Below, in pieces: positions 11,901 to 21,527 of a stretch of DNA of 34,066 bases; positions within the stretch are counted from its first letter, which is position 1; the number at the start of each line of letters is the position of its first letter. The position numbers and the translations under genes were made by a program. Where the stretch lies: assembly GCA_001970855.1 (NCBI GenBank), contig LSSN01000681.1, positions 3,479 to 37,544 of the forward strand, written 5' to 3'. Origin of the DNA: Smittium culicis (taxonomy: Eukaryota; Kickxellomycota; Harpellomycetes; Harpellales; Legeriomycetaceae). A model generated the notes under the pieces. The model did no database searches and was not told where the DNA came from. It worked only from the letters and a program-made list of their open reading frames with translations.

Positions 11901-12548
11901 AACAGTGATAATGGAGATGATAAGAAAAGTAAAGAAAAACCACCTACTGACATTTTTGATTTTATCAAGAGCAATCTTAGCAAAAGTAGCAATGACAATA
12001 CAGATAATGATATTGTAAACTCGAAACATCAAAATGCAGATAGAGAAAAATTCTTGGAGATTTCTATGCTAAAAAACTCTAAGAGTAAAAAGTTAAGCGC
12101 GGATGAAAATGGCACAGGCCATGATCCGGACAAGTTCTACTCGTTACTTGGAGCTTTCTCCAAGAAAAAGAACAAAAAACCAAAACAATTATCTCCAATC
12201 TCCGAAAATAACTCAGAATCTAATTCGACTTCTGATTTATCCGATAATAAAGATAAGAGTAATATCCCACAGCGCAAACATGGCAAAAAACATAGTTCAA
12301 ATCGTGCAGAAGAATCTAATAAGCCCAAGAGAAAATCGAAAAACATTAGGAAATCTGCAAGCATTAAATTAAATCCATTCAAAAGTAGGAATATAGCCAA
12401 GAGATTGAACCCTTCTATAAATACAAGGTCTAGTACCAGTACAAATCCACTAAAAAGCCCTGAAAAGCTAAATGAAGAGGATCAAGATAACCCAAAAGAA
12501 AAAAAGAAGTTTGGATTCTTCGCAAGCAAAAAAAACAAAGAATCGTAA
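8991..12548 (+). CDS. large charged, probably disordered protein of unknown function
   Basis: A single uninterrupted frame encodes 1185 aa from ATG 8991 to TAA 12546-12548. An in-frame TTG lies two codons upstream, but ATG 8991 is the natural eukaryotic start. I do not recognise the protein. Its first 70 residues hold an acidic Ser/Glu cluster (EEESSSEDEKG). The middle is rich in Ser, Asn, Asp, Glu and Lys with several RK-x-S motifs (for example RKASVITVD) that look like basophilic kinase sites. The last 150 residues turn strongly basic (KKKNKKPKQ, KPKRKSKNIRKS) and end KKFGFFASKKNKES. There is no signal peptide, membrane segment or catalytic motif. The charge swing from acidic to basic suggests a scaffold, cortical or nuclear protein, but that is only an inference. 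Long antisense frames across it are shadows of its codon usage. Confidence 0.85.
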   Translation: MISEEKNLNPINVEISESNELDEECPEIWDSSEEESSSEDEKGNMSRILGHPSLSKYVKKNDQKLKSSKELLNEDDMKQFYYLGDYESLYDSKKDKSENSNEKNHIKTSTIYREKALNTIKNIFYNEEFDQDKNDFSGKSETLEYYERRNSPSAGLSLIFQIALQSEENKPFKDLHSAFIEPKSDMRESRASLQTLTEDPKSVEGVSIDLCKRMCSYDSEDSRSEFNLNSYIDDEYLDQDNNINYGSYNPLWNNDTFGKSILGLGYVSKLYVDNKKCMKKTEINISEDKSNNIRKYSNSVKDAEIKNSNVTPSVIPAIVINNEGSESEYSDDDTSSYKSGFKKSYSLDSNDEDIDNTGVDEEADEKFKRESLNYYTMSGVVESPLVNKYNKKQNSDDSFLRELEDLSKPDISLIEMIQIEEQNFIEFKRKQSRNLSKGSINPKNEAQMQFFGMIAANGDASNQQGGLSIDGHIRKKSYFRPVIEDDSEMSMFPESKLNISSRDMIDKEEKNVLMETFEMDFYDESVGKVFLSEKDKSEYENSPNSKTNAPRKKSINISFVLNSKKDANENEKYDQQRKASVITVDSANMLLHEDIQKNREKLINRTSWIDELDEKLQGKKGNLSERSLKTDTLYLDAIEKQIISEFRNDNNSAILPKDALAIPVDENPKVSDQAIESEPKILQNDNNNDYNSLNTQEIKKMNRRSYNMSQGLTVNNDIDSSISGHAVYKEKSLTEEQHKNEKLDFNSQINTESGSNIPIISGIHASIKEGLPNINGLLKLSKNIESPAEKHISVPANLLESIDKKNANLSPNSISNGFDLDTAEKETNKNRFSISIPFFKHEAADENENSLGSSLKNSKKEKSRVSGIFNSGLGFGFNKKKDSTDATDNTDEHSILSKIFKRKSNEDPDKYDNTQIKQDKKESKVIINTKDNTSNVNDSKQNDIDDLKRIKAESTIQFLSESKDQSSHIGNSDNGDDKKSKEKPPTDIFDFIKSNLSKSSNDNTDNDIVNSKHQNADREKFLEISMLKNSKSKKLSADENGTGHDPDKFYSLLGAFSKKKNKKPKQLSPISENNSESNSTSDLSDNKDKSNIPQRKHGKKHSSNRAEESNKPKRKSKNIRKSASIKLNPFKSRNIAKRLNPSINTRSSTSTNPLKSPEKLNEEDQDNPKEKKKFGFFASKKNKES

Positions 12549-12675
12549 TTATTTTTTTTATAGGTGTTTACTTTTAGCAACAAATTTATAATTAATATTT
12601 TTAATAAAAATTTTATTAATTATGATTATTATCATCGTCATTAAGCTATTTAAAACTGAAATAAAAATAATCAAT

Positions 12676-12872
12676 TTGACCCTTTCACAGGCGGTAAACT
12701 GTTTTTTATCTACAAAATATAGTGAATTGTGTTCAATTAAAACACTTTAATATCTAGTCATTAAGAAGTATTGGTATATTTTAAAATAACAGCAAATAAT
12801 AAATTTGCTTTTAAATCATAAACGAATCAATAAATTAATTGTTTTAAAGAGTGTTGGAAAGGAAAAGGTTAA
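12676..12872 (+). repeat. TTAA-flanked MITE-like element, copy A
   Basis: About 197 bp. The left end reads TTGACCCTTTCACAGGCGG (TTAA with one change, then CCCTTTC). The right end reads GTGTTGGAAAGGAAAAGGTTAA. The interior shares blocks with the copies at 31.1 kb (TTTTAAAATAACA, AAATCATAAA.GAATCA) in the same order. Terminal CCCTTTC-like inverted ends next to TTAA are the hallmark of piggyBac-type elements. It has no coding capacity. Confidence 0.7.
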
Positions 12873-14065
12873 ACACAATGGATAGTTTATAACCAAATAA
12901 GTGTTATCAAAATATTATTTTATTTATCTTTTCCTCTAGTTTATTGACTTAATATGACTAACTTTAGTTTAAAATATAAAAGAGCTATAACATTCCTAAA
13001 TCAGAAAAGCTTAAAAGTATACTTTATTTAAATAAAAATATTTTATGCCTTGCGAGTTTCAATTTGAATTCCAAAAAAAAAAAAAACCTCTTAATTATTA
13101 TCATAAACAGATTCAAATTGAACCAGAATGCTTTTTGTTAGTTTTGGATCTATTTCGATAATTATTATTATGTAGAAAAAATTTGTATAATATTTCAATA
13201 TTACTCGGATGTAAATCGGTAAAGCCTCAGGGGATTTTTTATTTATTCTGGTATTTGATGGAGTTGCATCTAAGCTCGAATATAAACAACAAAGCTAAGG
13301 CTGAATAAATTTTCAACGATTCCGTTCATTATTTCAAACCCCATTAAAAAAAATATACAACAGAGAAAAGTTTTTTCGATCTCAAGCTCGATTTTGAAAT
13401 TGTTATAGATTTTAGATATGATGGTAAAAGCTAAATGCATTTTCTTAATTTTTCACACCAGCTTTTACCTTGCCAAAAAAAAGGTGCAAAGGAAAAGAGT
13501 AACCTTGTATTCGTTTATGATCGAAATCCATGTACCCTAGAGTATTAAATATTTTATATTTTATTATATTGAAGGGAGTGATTTTTTGAATAGAAAAAAT
13601 ATAAATATTATATTAGTGCTCTTCCAAGCTTAGATATTTGTTTTTATATCAAATTTGCGATTTATTTTAATAAATTTGGAATTGACTAACGAAAAAAAAT
13701 ATTATAATTTGCCAAAGTTTGAAGATAGTATAGCGTATATAAAATAAATTATGCTCTGTAAACTGTAGTAATGAGATCAGCTCTATTAACACAAAGAATG
13801 ATAATATCATTATTTAAAAAAGCAAACAATATTTATAATTTTAGCAAATAATTATTAGTTAAAAGTAAAATATCTAAATAATGAGAAACAATAGCCTTGT
13901 AATAAAATTTATTACTCTAAGAAAAAAAAAAGTATGAACCATATCATTTTCTTATTGCACTCTATAAACTTTTAAATACATTATACTAAATAACAATCTT
14001 TATGTAAGCTCACAAATAATAAAATTATAAATTTTATATCTTGAAGAGTTAAGCAGTGGATTATT

Positions 14066-14264
14066 TTACTATTTCAGGGGCCAACGCTCTTAAACTTATT
14101 TAAAAATAACAACAGGGTAAGTATATCTTTTATCGTTTATTATTGGTTGCATTGATGAATGTAGCCAATAAAAAATTATAATACTATATTGATTCACCAG
14201 CTTCTCATTTGGTTGGCTAAATTTGGTAGCTCAAAAAAATGCCAACCGCCCATGAAAGGGTTAA
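14066..14264 (-). repeat. TTAA-flanked MITE-like element, copy D (degenerate)
   Basis: The conserved end at 14213-14264 (TTGGCTAAATTTGG... ACCGCCCATGAAAGGGTTAA) matches the end of the 21.1-kb copy closely. About 199 bp away, the other end (TTACTATTTCAGGGGCCAACGCTCTT) is a worn version of TTAACCCTTTCCCGTCCAAAACTCTT. The length agrees with the other copies. An internal hairpin of two 12-base arms (10 of 12 paired) with a 4-base loop lies at 14142-14169. Its divergence suggests an older insertion. Confidence 0.6.
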
Positions 14265-14727
14265 GCGTTTAAATGTTTGCAAATTATAGCACTCACAAAG
14301 AATCTGATCCACAAGTTCAAACAAATAATAAAATAAAATTAGATTTCTTTTTCACATTCTTTTGCGTTTCTATTTCTACTTTTACTTCTATTAATAGTAT
14401 TAGTATTAGAAATGTTCAAAAAAAAAAAAGATAAAAATTTTTTTAGGCGTGAAACGATATATAAATGGTTCGGTATACCCGAATTGTTAATAGTAGACTT
14501 AATATACATTCACATAAAAAACAAAATCATATCAATATTTTCATATTTTAATTTTTAAAATACCTGCAATTTAAAAAGATTATTTCAAGCTTGTTGCATT
14601 AATTTCATAATTTTAAATTAATATAGCAACGTCAAATAATAACATACATACATAAGATAAAGTATATAGATCGCATGATATATATACTAAAAATATATAA
14701 TATTCAATAAAACCATAATTATTTTTC

Positions 14728-16377
14728 ATGAATAAATCAAGTATAAAAACAAACGATCCAGAGGAGTTAGTAATAATCGACATCGAGGACAGGGTAAACC
14801 CTGTACTACCTCAACAGGGATTTAATACAAAAAACACAAGTAGTGAACCTGAGCTCACATCAGCTAAATTATTCATGCTTATATTTGGGCTTGGGATTTC
14901 ACTTTTTATGATAGGACTAGACAATACAATAACATCAACAGCCATAACAGCATTAGCAAGCAATTTCAAAGTATTTTCAAAGGTATCATGGATTCCAGTC
15001 GTTCATTTAATCTTTTCAGCAGCTATGCAGCCATTATTTGGAAAGGTATCGTGTGTTTTCGGGACGAAAAAAACGCTAATATCAAGTATGATAATGTACA
15101 TGCTAGGATCGCTACTAAGTGCGTCGTCTAGGAGCTACACAGTATTTTTAGTAGGTCGTGGGGTATCTGGGATTGGAGGCTCTGGCGTTGTTGTACTGTC
15201 ATTTGTCGCGATTGTTGGAGCTGTTCCTAAAAGCAAAGTCAAAATGTACATCTCTACGATTGGCTTTTTTCTTGCGCTGCCCAGCATTTTAGGGCCTGTA
15301 ATAGGTTCAGCAATTGTACAGAAAATTTCATGGAGATGGTGTTTCTACATATATCTTCCATTCTGCGCAGTTTCAGTCATTATAGCAATGTGTATTATCA
15401 AAAGCGACGGCAAAATCGATAATGTGTTTAAAAAAGCTATGCAAATCGACTATGTAGGATCATTATTAATCACTCTTTCGCTTATGGTGTATGCCGCTGC
15501 TTTTTCTTATGGAGGAATTGAATATAAGTGGAGATCTCCAGAGGTGATTGCATCGTTTATTTCAGCAACACTCTTGATGATAGCTTTTGTTTTTTACGAG
15601 AAAGTTGTACCTAGCGAACCCATGATCCCAAGGAAGATATTTAACAATAGAAGCGTCCCTCTAAACCTCATTACGCAAATACTGTTGGGTTACACTATGT
15701 TCTGTTTTATCTTTTTCATTCCAACGTACTTCAATTTATCACTAGGATACAATCACTTTAAGTCTGGTCTGTTTCTTTTACCGTTTATGATTGGAATGCT
15801 GCTTTTCGGTGTTATTTCTGGTCAAGTAGTATCAAAGTTTAAAATATACAGGCCATTTTTCTGGATTGGCTTTTTGTCACTGTCAATATCGTGCCTTGCA
15901 TTTTATTTTTGTGAAAAATCTTCCAGCTCTATATCTTATATAGTAGTCCTCTTTTTGGCCGGGTCAAGTATAGGTTTATGCTTACACTCGTCAATACTAG
16001 CCATCCAGGCATCATCCAGTAAATCAATCTTGCCTCACTCAACTAGGATGGTTAGTTTGTTTAGGATCATTGGTGGAGCAGTGGGGATAATGATATTTTC
16101 ATCAATTTATAACAATGTACTTATCAAAGAAGTATCAGCTATCATTGCCGAATATCCCAAATATAGTGGTCTAGTTCAAGGTGTCAGAAATTCATTGCAT
16201 CCACTTTCTTCAGAACTTGTAACTAATAATGTGATAGACTTGGTACTATCGGCATACAGAAAATCATTCAAATTGGCGTTTTCTTCGCTAGTTGCGTCTT
16301 CAGCGTTGGCATTCGTTGTTAGCTTAGGTATTAAACACTATTCCTTAGATAAATCAGAGGAGAAGCTACCTAAATAA
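14728..16377 (+). CDS. MFS multidrug/H+ antiporter, DHA2 (14-TM) family
   Basis: An intronless 549-aa frame runs from ATG 14728 to TAA. After a 45-residue cytosolic N-terminus, TM1 carries LDNTITSTA (64-72), the D1-type motif of drug:H+ antiporters. The loop between TM2 and TM3 holds a motif-A variant (LFGKVSCVFGTKK, about 103-115). TM5 contains the antiporter motif C (GPVIG, 189-193), followed by SWRWCFYIYLP, typical of the DHA2 group. The hydropathy pattern and length fit 14 transmembrane helices, with a short cytosolic C-terminus. The substrate cannot be read from sequence; relatives export drugs, siderophores or basic amino acids at the plasma membrane or vacuole. Having no introns in an intron-bearing neighbourhood is slightly unusual but not proof of transfer, since base composition resembles its surroundings. 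Confidence 0.9.
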   Translation: MNKSSIKTNDPEELVIIDIEDRVNPVLPQQGFNTKNTSSEPELTSAKLFMLIFGLGISLFMIGLDNTITSTAITALASNFKVFSKVSWIPVVHLIFSAAMQPLFGKVSCVFGTKKTLISSMIMYMLGSLLSASSRSYTVFLVGRGVSGIGGSGVVVLSFVAIVGAVPKSKVKMYISTIGFFLALPSILGPVIGSAIVQKISWRWCFYIYLPFCAVSVIIAMCIIKSDGKIDNVFKKAMQIDYVGSLLITLSLMVYAAAFSYGGIEYKWRSPEVIASFISATLLMIAFVFYEKVVPSEPMIPRKIFNNRSVPLNLITQILLGYTMFCFIFFIPTYFNLSLGYNHFKSGLFLLPFMIGMLLFGVISGQVVSKFKIYRPFFWIGFLSLSISCLAFYFCEKSSSSISYIVVLFLAGSSIGLCLHSSILAIQASSSKSILPHSTRMVSLFRIIGGAVGIMIFSSIYNNVLIKEVSAIIAEYPKYSGLVQGVRNSLHPLSSELVTNNVIDLVLSAYRKSFKLAFSSLVASSALAFVVSLGIKHYSLDKSEEKLPK

Positions 16378-17191
16378 TCTTTTTTATTTTTATTTTGAAA
16401 GAGATTGTTTAAATTTTTATAAAAAAAAGAAAGATACTCGTTGTAATAATAGATTTGTAATAATACCTCCAATAAATGTCAAATAAAAAATATAAATTTA
16501 ATTAATATAGTTATTTTTAATTACCTAAATCGTTAAATAATTTAATATCAATTCAAACGTAGTAAGAATTTTAAATTTGGATAAGTTTTTCTTTGTTACT
16601 TTAATCTTTGCTTTATGATTCGAGAAACTTTAGATATTTTCTAATTTTTTTATTTGAACTATCCCCTAAATATCTACTAATATGGCTAATGAGGATACCG
16701 GAGAAGTAGTTTCATCACTATTTTTAAAACAATTTTTGAAATGTTGAATAAATTCTAATAACACACAATTTTGAAATGCGGGACTATAAGTAAATAAATT
16801 CAAAAATCATTTTAGTGTAAATTTGACGAGTTTAATTTATTTTCAGAATAAAAAATAGTAGTTTAATAGAATATTTATAAACATTTAAATAAAAAGAGCG
16901 AGAGAGGAATGATGCGAATAATATCAACAATGTTGATCCAAAGTCTATAAATATCAGATATCCATTATTAATTGTTTGCTTGCTGAAGAAGGATGATTGA
17001 GTGTGTGAAGTTTAAGGGAAAAAAAAAATTAAAATTAAAATAAAAGAAAGATCGAGTAGAGATGTGGCGTGAGTATGGTTGGGTCGTAAATGTAAGTTAA
17101 AAGGCGGATAGATGAAAAAGGGTTATAATCTGTATAGTTTTGGAATTAATCATTGAACGATAATAAGAGAAGGAGCGAGATACTAAGTCAA
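16378..17191. other. convergent intergenic region
   Basis: This gap separates the MFS stop (+) from the apyrase stop (-). The left half is very AT-rich; the right half (about 16890-17190) is purine-rich on the plus strand, which fits the 3' UTR of the minus-strand apyrase. No gene or RNA structure is seen. Confidence 0.55.
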
Positions 17192-19435
17192 TTATAAATC
17201 TCTTTCTTCTTGGCTTAGAGAGACTGGGAAGCTTGATGACCTAGATATATTGGAAGAAGTAAATATGGAAATGGGGTGTGACATGGGCCTACTCGAGAGG
17301 GGGACTAAGTTAGGCGATCGTCCTGATTTTGAAGAAGAGTTGAAAAAAAAGACATATTTGTTTTTGAAAATAAAGCTGCCGATTTTTTTTATATAGAAAA
17401 TTAGCGTTCGTAAGTATTTGTTTGAAAACATTAGCAGAGCGAGAATAAATAGAGAGATAAAGGCCAAGGTAAGGATCAAAATTTTAGTTTTGTTGATATA
17501 TTTTGTAGTATTTTCGTCGCTGATATTATCTTGAGAACTTTGAGAGTTTGCTTTAGATGCTGGCGATTCAGAAATTCCAATTTTTTTGGAGTTTTTAGGG
17601 TCAGCCGGTGGGATAGTTTCAACTAGCTTTAAAAGCATTGCGCCTAAAGTCCATGAAGCTTCTTTCGAGTCTATTTCTTTAATTGACTCAAAAGTGGAAG
17701 TTTTTGTTGATATTTTGGACGAAGGCTCACTGATCGTTTTAATGTTGTCTTGGTTTAATGTTGAATGCTCAGGGAACAAAGAAAAGCCATCGGTTAAAAT
17801 AGAAAATAACCAAGCGGCTTTGAAACATTGGAGTTTAATTCTATCAGAGTTGGTATTTGGGCGATGACTATAATTTTTCAATGAAGTGTTAAGCTCAGTT
17901 TTGCAAAATTCTCTAGTCTTTTCCAAGAAGCTTTCCATATCCCAGCTACCGCCCAGGCCAAAAATATCATCTGAAACAAACCAGTACTCGCTTACACCTA
18001 TGAAATTCATCTTTGATAAATTGGTATCGAGCAAACTGCTGTGATTTATTAGGCAAGGGGCTTTAGGGCATGGGGTGTCATTGATATTGAGAAGAGTTCT
18101 GGTTTTATTTACGCATAAATCAAAGTTACCGGTGCCGACTAAAATAGTAGAGTTATTTTTTGTGGGGTAATACTGACCAGGGGCTAAACAAGGGTCTTCA
18201 ATAACAGGTATTCCAAAGATTTCTTTATTCTTAGCATAATTCTTTGATAGCTGGTCTTCGTGTCTATTTCTAGCCTGGTTGGTTCCAAAGCCTAAGAAAG
18301 TTGTTACAAACAAGCTTACGTTGACATCTTTTCCATTTAAGGTTCTTAAAGAAATGGATTTGACTTGATCAGAATCTGGCAAGCTAGAGTTGGGATTAGT
18401 TTGGAAAGCGATTTGGGTTGAAGCTCCGCCCATATCCAAAAAACCAAAAGTTTTAGGGCTCTCAGGAATTTTAGAACTTTGTTCTGAGATTTTTGAATTA
18501 TTAGATGATTTAAGAAGAGGTAAAAATTTAGATTTTAGGTAGTTTACGGATAACCAGCCGTAAGCGCCTTCTTCTTCGCCAGTAATTGTTTTAAAGTGGT
18601 GGTTACAGTCATTAATTAAAAAGTTGGAATGCTTTTTAAAGTATAAACAAGCAGTGGAGAGCAAAGATTTTTGGATATCTTTGCTTAGCAATCGGACACC
18701 AGCAGTAGCCATTAGGTAGACAGGGGTAGAATTATGTTTTTCAGCAGGAATGGATTTTGTGGCAAAATCGATCATGGGCTTTATGTATTCATTTCCAACT
18801 TTATCGATTTTTACACCATATTCGCTTATCCCTAATAAAACCATAAAATAATTATTGTAGTTGAATGAAAGTACTAAAAGTAAAAAACTGGCTAACCTGG
18901 GGAAATTTTGAAGGAATTATTTTTGTCACTATCGTTTTTTCCGAATGTTATTTCAGGAAAGACGTTTAATTCAGCTACATTAGGAGCTTTGTTTATTAGG
19001 ACATCTAAATCAGTCCAGGAATAAATCATTATCCTAGATTGAGAGCTACCAGAATCTATTAAAATTCCATACTTTCTGTTTTTATCATTTGTAGAGGAAA
19101 GCGGAGATTTTTTATTTTCTTCTGATAAATCAAGATTATTTATTGAATCGTGATTACTGACCGATTTGATAATTGAGTAGAAAATGAGCCAAAGAATCAG
19201 AATGAAAATGACCAGGAAAATTATATTCTTTTTAATGTAGGATTTTGCTACGATAACAGAAAAATGAAAAAAATATTAAAAATCATAAAACGCTAGTATA
19301 ATGAAAAAGGAAGAATTTAGGGGCCTTTTTGAAAATTATAAGAGAAAATGAATTGGTAATAAGTTATTTACTTTTCAGCCAGAGAGATTTTTGAGGCGAT
19401 ATGTCGTTGTAGTAAAAAAGAGGAATAGGTTTCAT
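17192..19435 (-). CDS. YND1: Golgi apyrase / nucleoside diphosphatase (GDA1-CD39 family)
   Basis: Three minus-strand exons, 19435-19372, 19247-18897 and 18831-17192 (introns of 124 and 65 bp), give 684 aa. Joining the exons restores the conserved regions in order: ACR1 ILIDSGSSQSR (83-93), ACR2 YLMATAGVRLL (177-187), ACR3 GEEEGAYGW (about 223-231, with the presumed catalytic Glu), ACR4 FLDMGGASTQIAF (269-281) and ACR5 SWTLGAML (531-538). SEYWFVSDDIFGLGG resembles the fungal Golgi apyrase Ynd1. The enzyme hydrolyses nucleoside di- and triphosphates in the Golgi lumen, which feeds UMP/GMP antiport for glycosylation. It has an N-terminal membrane segment (about 29-48) and a C-terminal one (about 588-607) with a basic, Ser-rich tail. 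Yeast Ynd1 has only the C-terminal anchor and Gda1 only the N-terminal one, so this CD39-like double anchor stands out. Exon 1 supplies the only upstream ATG that keeps frame. Confidence 0.9.
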
Positions 19436-19597
19436 TTTGAGGATTGTGATATGCAATTATGTAAAGACGGCGATTAAAGTAGTAAACTTATAAGGTAAAA
19501 TGCTGAAAGCGGAATAATGAAGAGGTAAAGGTAATTGAGATGTACAGAGCGATAAATTGCAAATTCGAAATATAAATATATTATAAGAGGTATTTAG

Positions 19598-19777
19598 TTC
19601 CCAGATAATCCTATATGTTATATAATTAGGGCGGGTTTTTTTCTAGAAACTGGAATTACAGGTGCTCAAATGTATGCTGGTGATATTATCAGAAACTCGC
19701 GCATGCTTAGCAAGAACTTTAAGGTTTTCGGCCCAACTCGCGATTTAACAGCTAATAAAATTAAGGCTTTTTCATAA
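19598..19777 (+). other. isolated 59-codon open frame, possible exon or gene fragment
   Basis: The frame opens directly after a TTTAG, which could be a splice acceptor, and closes with TAA. Its translation (including LETGITGAQMYAGDIIRNS and FKVFGPTRDL) has balanced, protein-like composition and a higher GC content than its surroundings. I see no partner exon, no domain match and no start codon at its beginning. It could be an exon of an unrecognised gene, a decayed fragment or chance. Confidence 0.25.
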
Positions 19778-20928
19778 ATCTGATTATATTCCTTAACGGT
19801 CGCTTTCTACTGGCCGCCCAGAGTTTTTTAATCAAATTTTAATCAATTATCGCTTAACTAGCCCTATTTTTCTGTAATATTAGCTGCCTTTCAGTTCTAA
19901 TATTTTATAACTGTTTCGCAAATAGGAATTAAATAAAGAAAAACGTTGGAGAAACTTTATATAATTTAAAAGGCAGTTACAATTGAGTTTTGAGCTGCTA
20001 TGGCGGCTATTGGCAGTTGAGTTCATTTTTTTATGAGCAAAGTTGGTCATTTGGGCCTATTATCCCTTTCTGCCGCATTCTTTATTATTATATCTGTCCA
20101 AACATGTTGTGCTAAAGCAGTAGCACTCCAAATGTCAGATATTATTGGTAAATTGATTTGCTATGGCAAATGATTAAACAGCTCCAAATGATTTGTCAAA
20201 TAAGCACTTTTTGAATGTTTTTTTATTTATTGGGCCTGAATGGACTAATTCAAAATCACAACTAATTGTACTTATATGCAATTATTTCATAAATATAAAT
20301 ACCTCTTTTGAACACAAAATTGAATTTTTATATAAATCTTATTTTGTTTGATTATTAATCACTTATTATAATTACAACGAATAAGCGACCTATATCTATA
20401 TCTAAATTATTGGCCACCAAAAAAGTGAGATGTGATTGTAGAATACTTATTGGCTACCATTGAGAAACAGTTTCCAATTATAATTGCTACTTGGTGGTTT
20501 AATTTCATACATAATTCACTCTTTCTAAAGATTTTTTATCAGAGATCATTCCGAGGAGCGGAACTTTTACTAATAAAAATTTCTTGCTCATCAGATTTAC
20601 GTATAGTATAAATCTTTTTAAAACTATGATTGAGTGATTTATCTGATACAACCAATAGCTTTACCCAATCTATTTAAGCAAACAGAATTTATAAGAAAAT
20701 AAGTTTCGCTTCCGCTAAGAATATTCCAAACACGAGTCTAGACCTAACGATAATACTTAGATCTAACTATACTAAATTAACTGTTCATCGACAGTGCTTT
20801 ATTAAGAATTGGGGTATTTTAGTAGTGCAATTATTATTTTTATTTCACCATAATTATTATTCAAAATATCAACAATTACAAAACCTCACATTAATACCTA
20901 AAACGTTAATTAATTATTACTAATGCTC

Positions 20929-21028
20929 TTAATCAATTTCCGTCCATTTCTCTATAAACATGCGAATCAATAAATTCGCTAGTCATTTATTAGCACTTTT
21001 ATTATTTGCTTATATTATTCAATAAGCC
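20929..21028 (-). repeat. partial MITE-like element
   Basis: It begins TTAATCAATTTCCGTCCA and runs parallel to the first about 100 bases of the full copy at 21061 (TTAACCCTTTCCCGTCCA... ATTTGCTTATATTAT versus ATTTGCTGTTATTTT). The other half is missing, so this is a truncated copy in the same orientation as its neighbour, about 130 bp upstream of it. Confidence 0.55.
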
Positions 21029-21060
21029 AAATATTATCTGGGTCAATGAATTAAATAATT

Positions 21061-21258
21061 TTAACCCTTTCCCGTCCAAAACTCTTTAATAAAGCTAAAT
21101 TTATGATTCATTTATGGTTTATTAAGCAAATCTACTATTTGCTGTTATTTTATATTATACCGATTATTCTTAAAATCTCAGAATAAATGCGTTTTAGTTT
21201 ATCATAATTGGCTATATTTTGCAGAACAAAAGTAGTCTACCGCCCATGAAAGAGTTAA
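21061..21258 (-). repeat. TTAA-flanked MITE-like element, copy C
   Basis: A 198-bp element with a perfect TTAA at each end. The left terminus is TTAACCCTTTCCCGTCC and the right terminus is GGGCGGT in complement, ending CATGAAAGAGTTAA. The two ends are imperfect inverted repeats of about 14 bases. The reverse complement aligns over its whole length with the copy at 31121-31315 (shared AAAGAGTTTTG.ACGGGAAAG.GTTAA and ATAAATGAATCATAAA). No coding capacity. Confidence 0.8.
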
Positions 21259-21268
21259 TTGAACGCTG

Positions 21269-21319
21269 TTGGCTATATTTGGGAGATCAAAAACAGTCTA
21301 ATGTCCGCTAAGGGGTTAA
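21269..21319 (-). repeat. solo terminal segment of the MITE-like element
   Basis: The last 51 bases of copy C (21208-21258, TTGGCTATATTTTGCAG... GAGTTAA) recur at 21269-21319 as TTGGCTATATTTGGGAG... GGGGTTAA, giving a 61-bp offset. Only the terminal segment is present, so copy C carries a duplicated right end. Confidence 0.65.
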
Positions 21320-21461
21320 TTGGTCATTTACATACATTTTTTAGCTGCTTTTTTTCGAATATTCACACGACTGGCTTTGGCTTTATTACTTGATAGCAAA
21401 TTTTCCGGATTCATAAACATTTGTGAGACAATGGAACTTTGTGGAACTAATCCAAGTTGAA

Positions 21462-21527
21462 ATTATAATTACCAAAAGTGCATTTCATAGGGAGATTATA
21501 ATTACCAAAAGTACACTTCAGAGGGGC
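21462..21527. repeat. 33-bp tandem direct repeat, two units
   Basis: Two adjacent 33-base units both begin ATTATAATTACCAAAAGT and differ only in their second halves (GCATTTCATAGGGAG versus ACACTTCAGAGGGGC). It lies 0.8 kb upstream of riboflavin kinase. Function unknown. Confidence 0.8.

Larger units (their letters stand above)
12549..14727. other. 2.2-kb intergenic region containing two MITE-like elements
   Basis: No coding frame is supported. Besides the 3' UTR of the charged-protein gene and the promoter of the MFS gene, it contains two copies of the TTAA-flanked repeat (12676-12872 and 14066-14264), annotated separately. The remainder is AT-rich with homopolymer tracts. Confidence 0.6.

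Noticed and set aside
17586..17867. 93-codon plus-strand frame
   Set aside because: Antisense to the conserved third exon of the apyrase gene.
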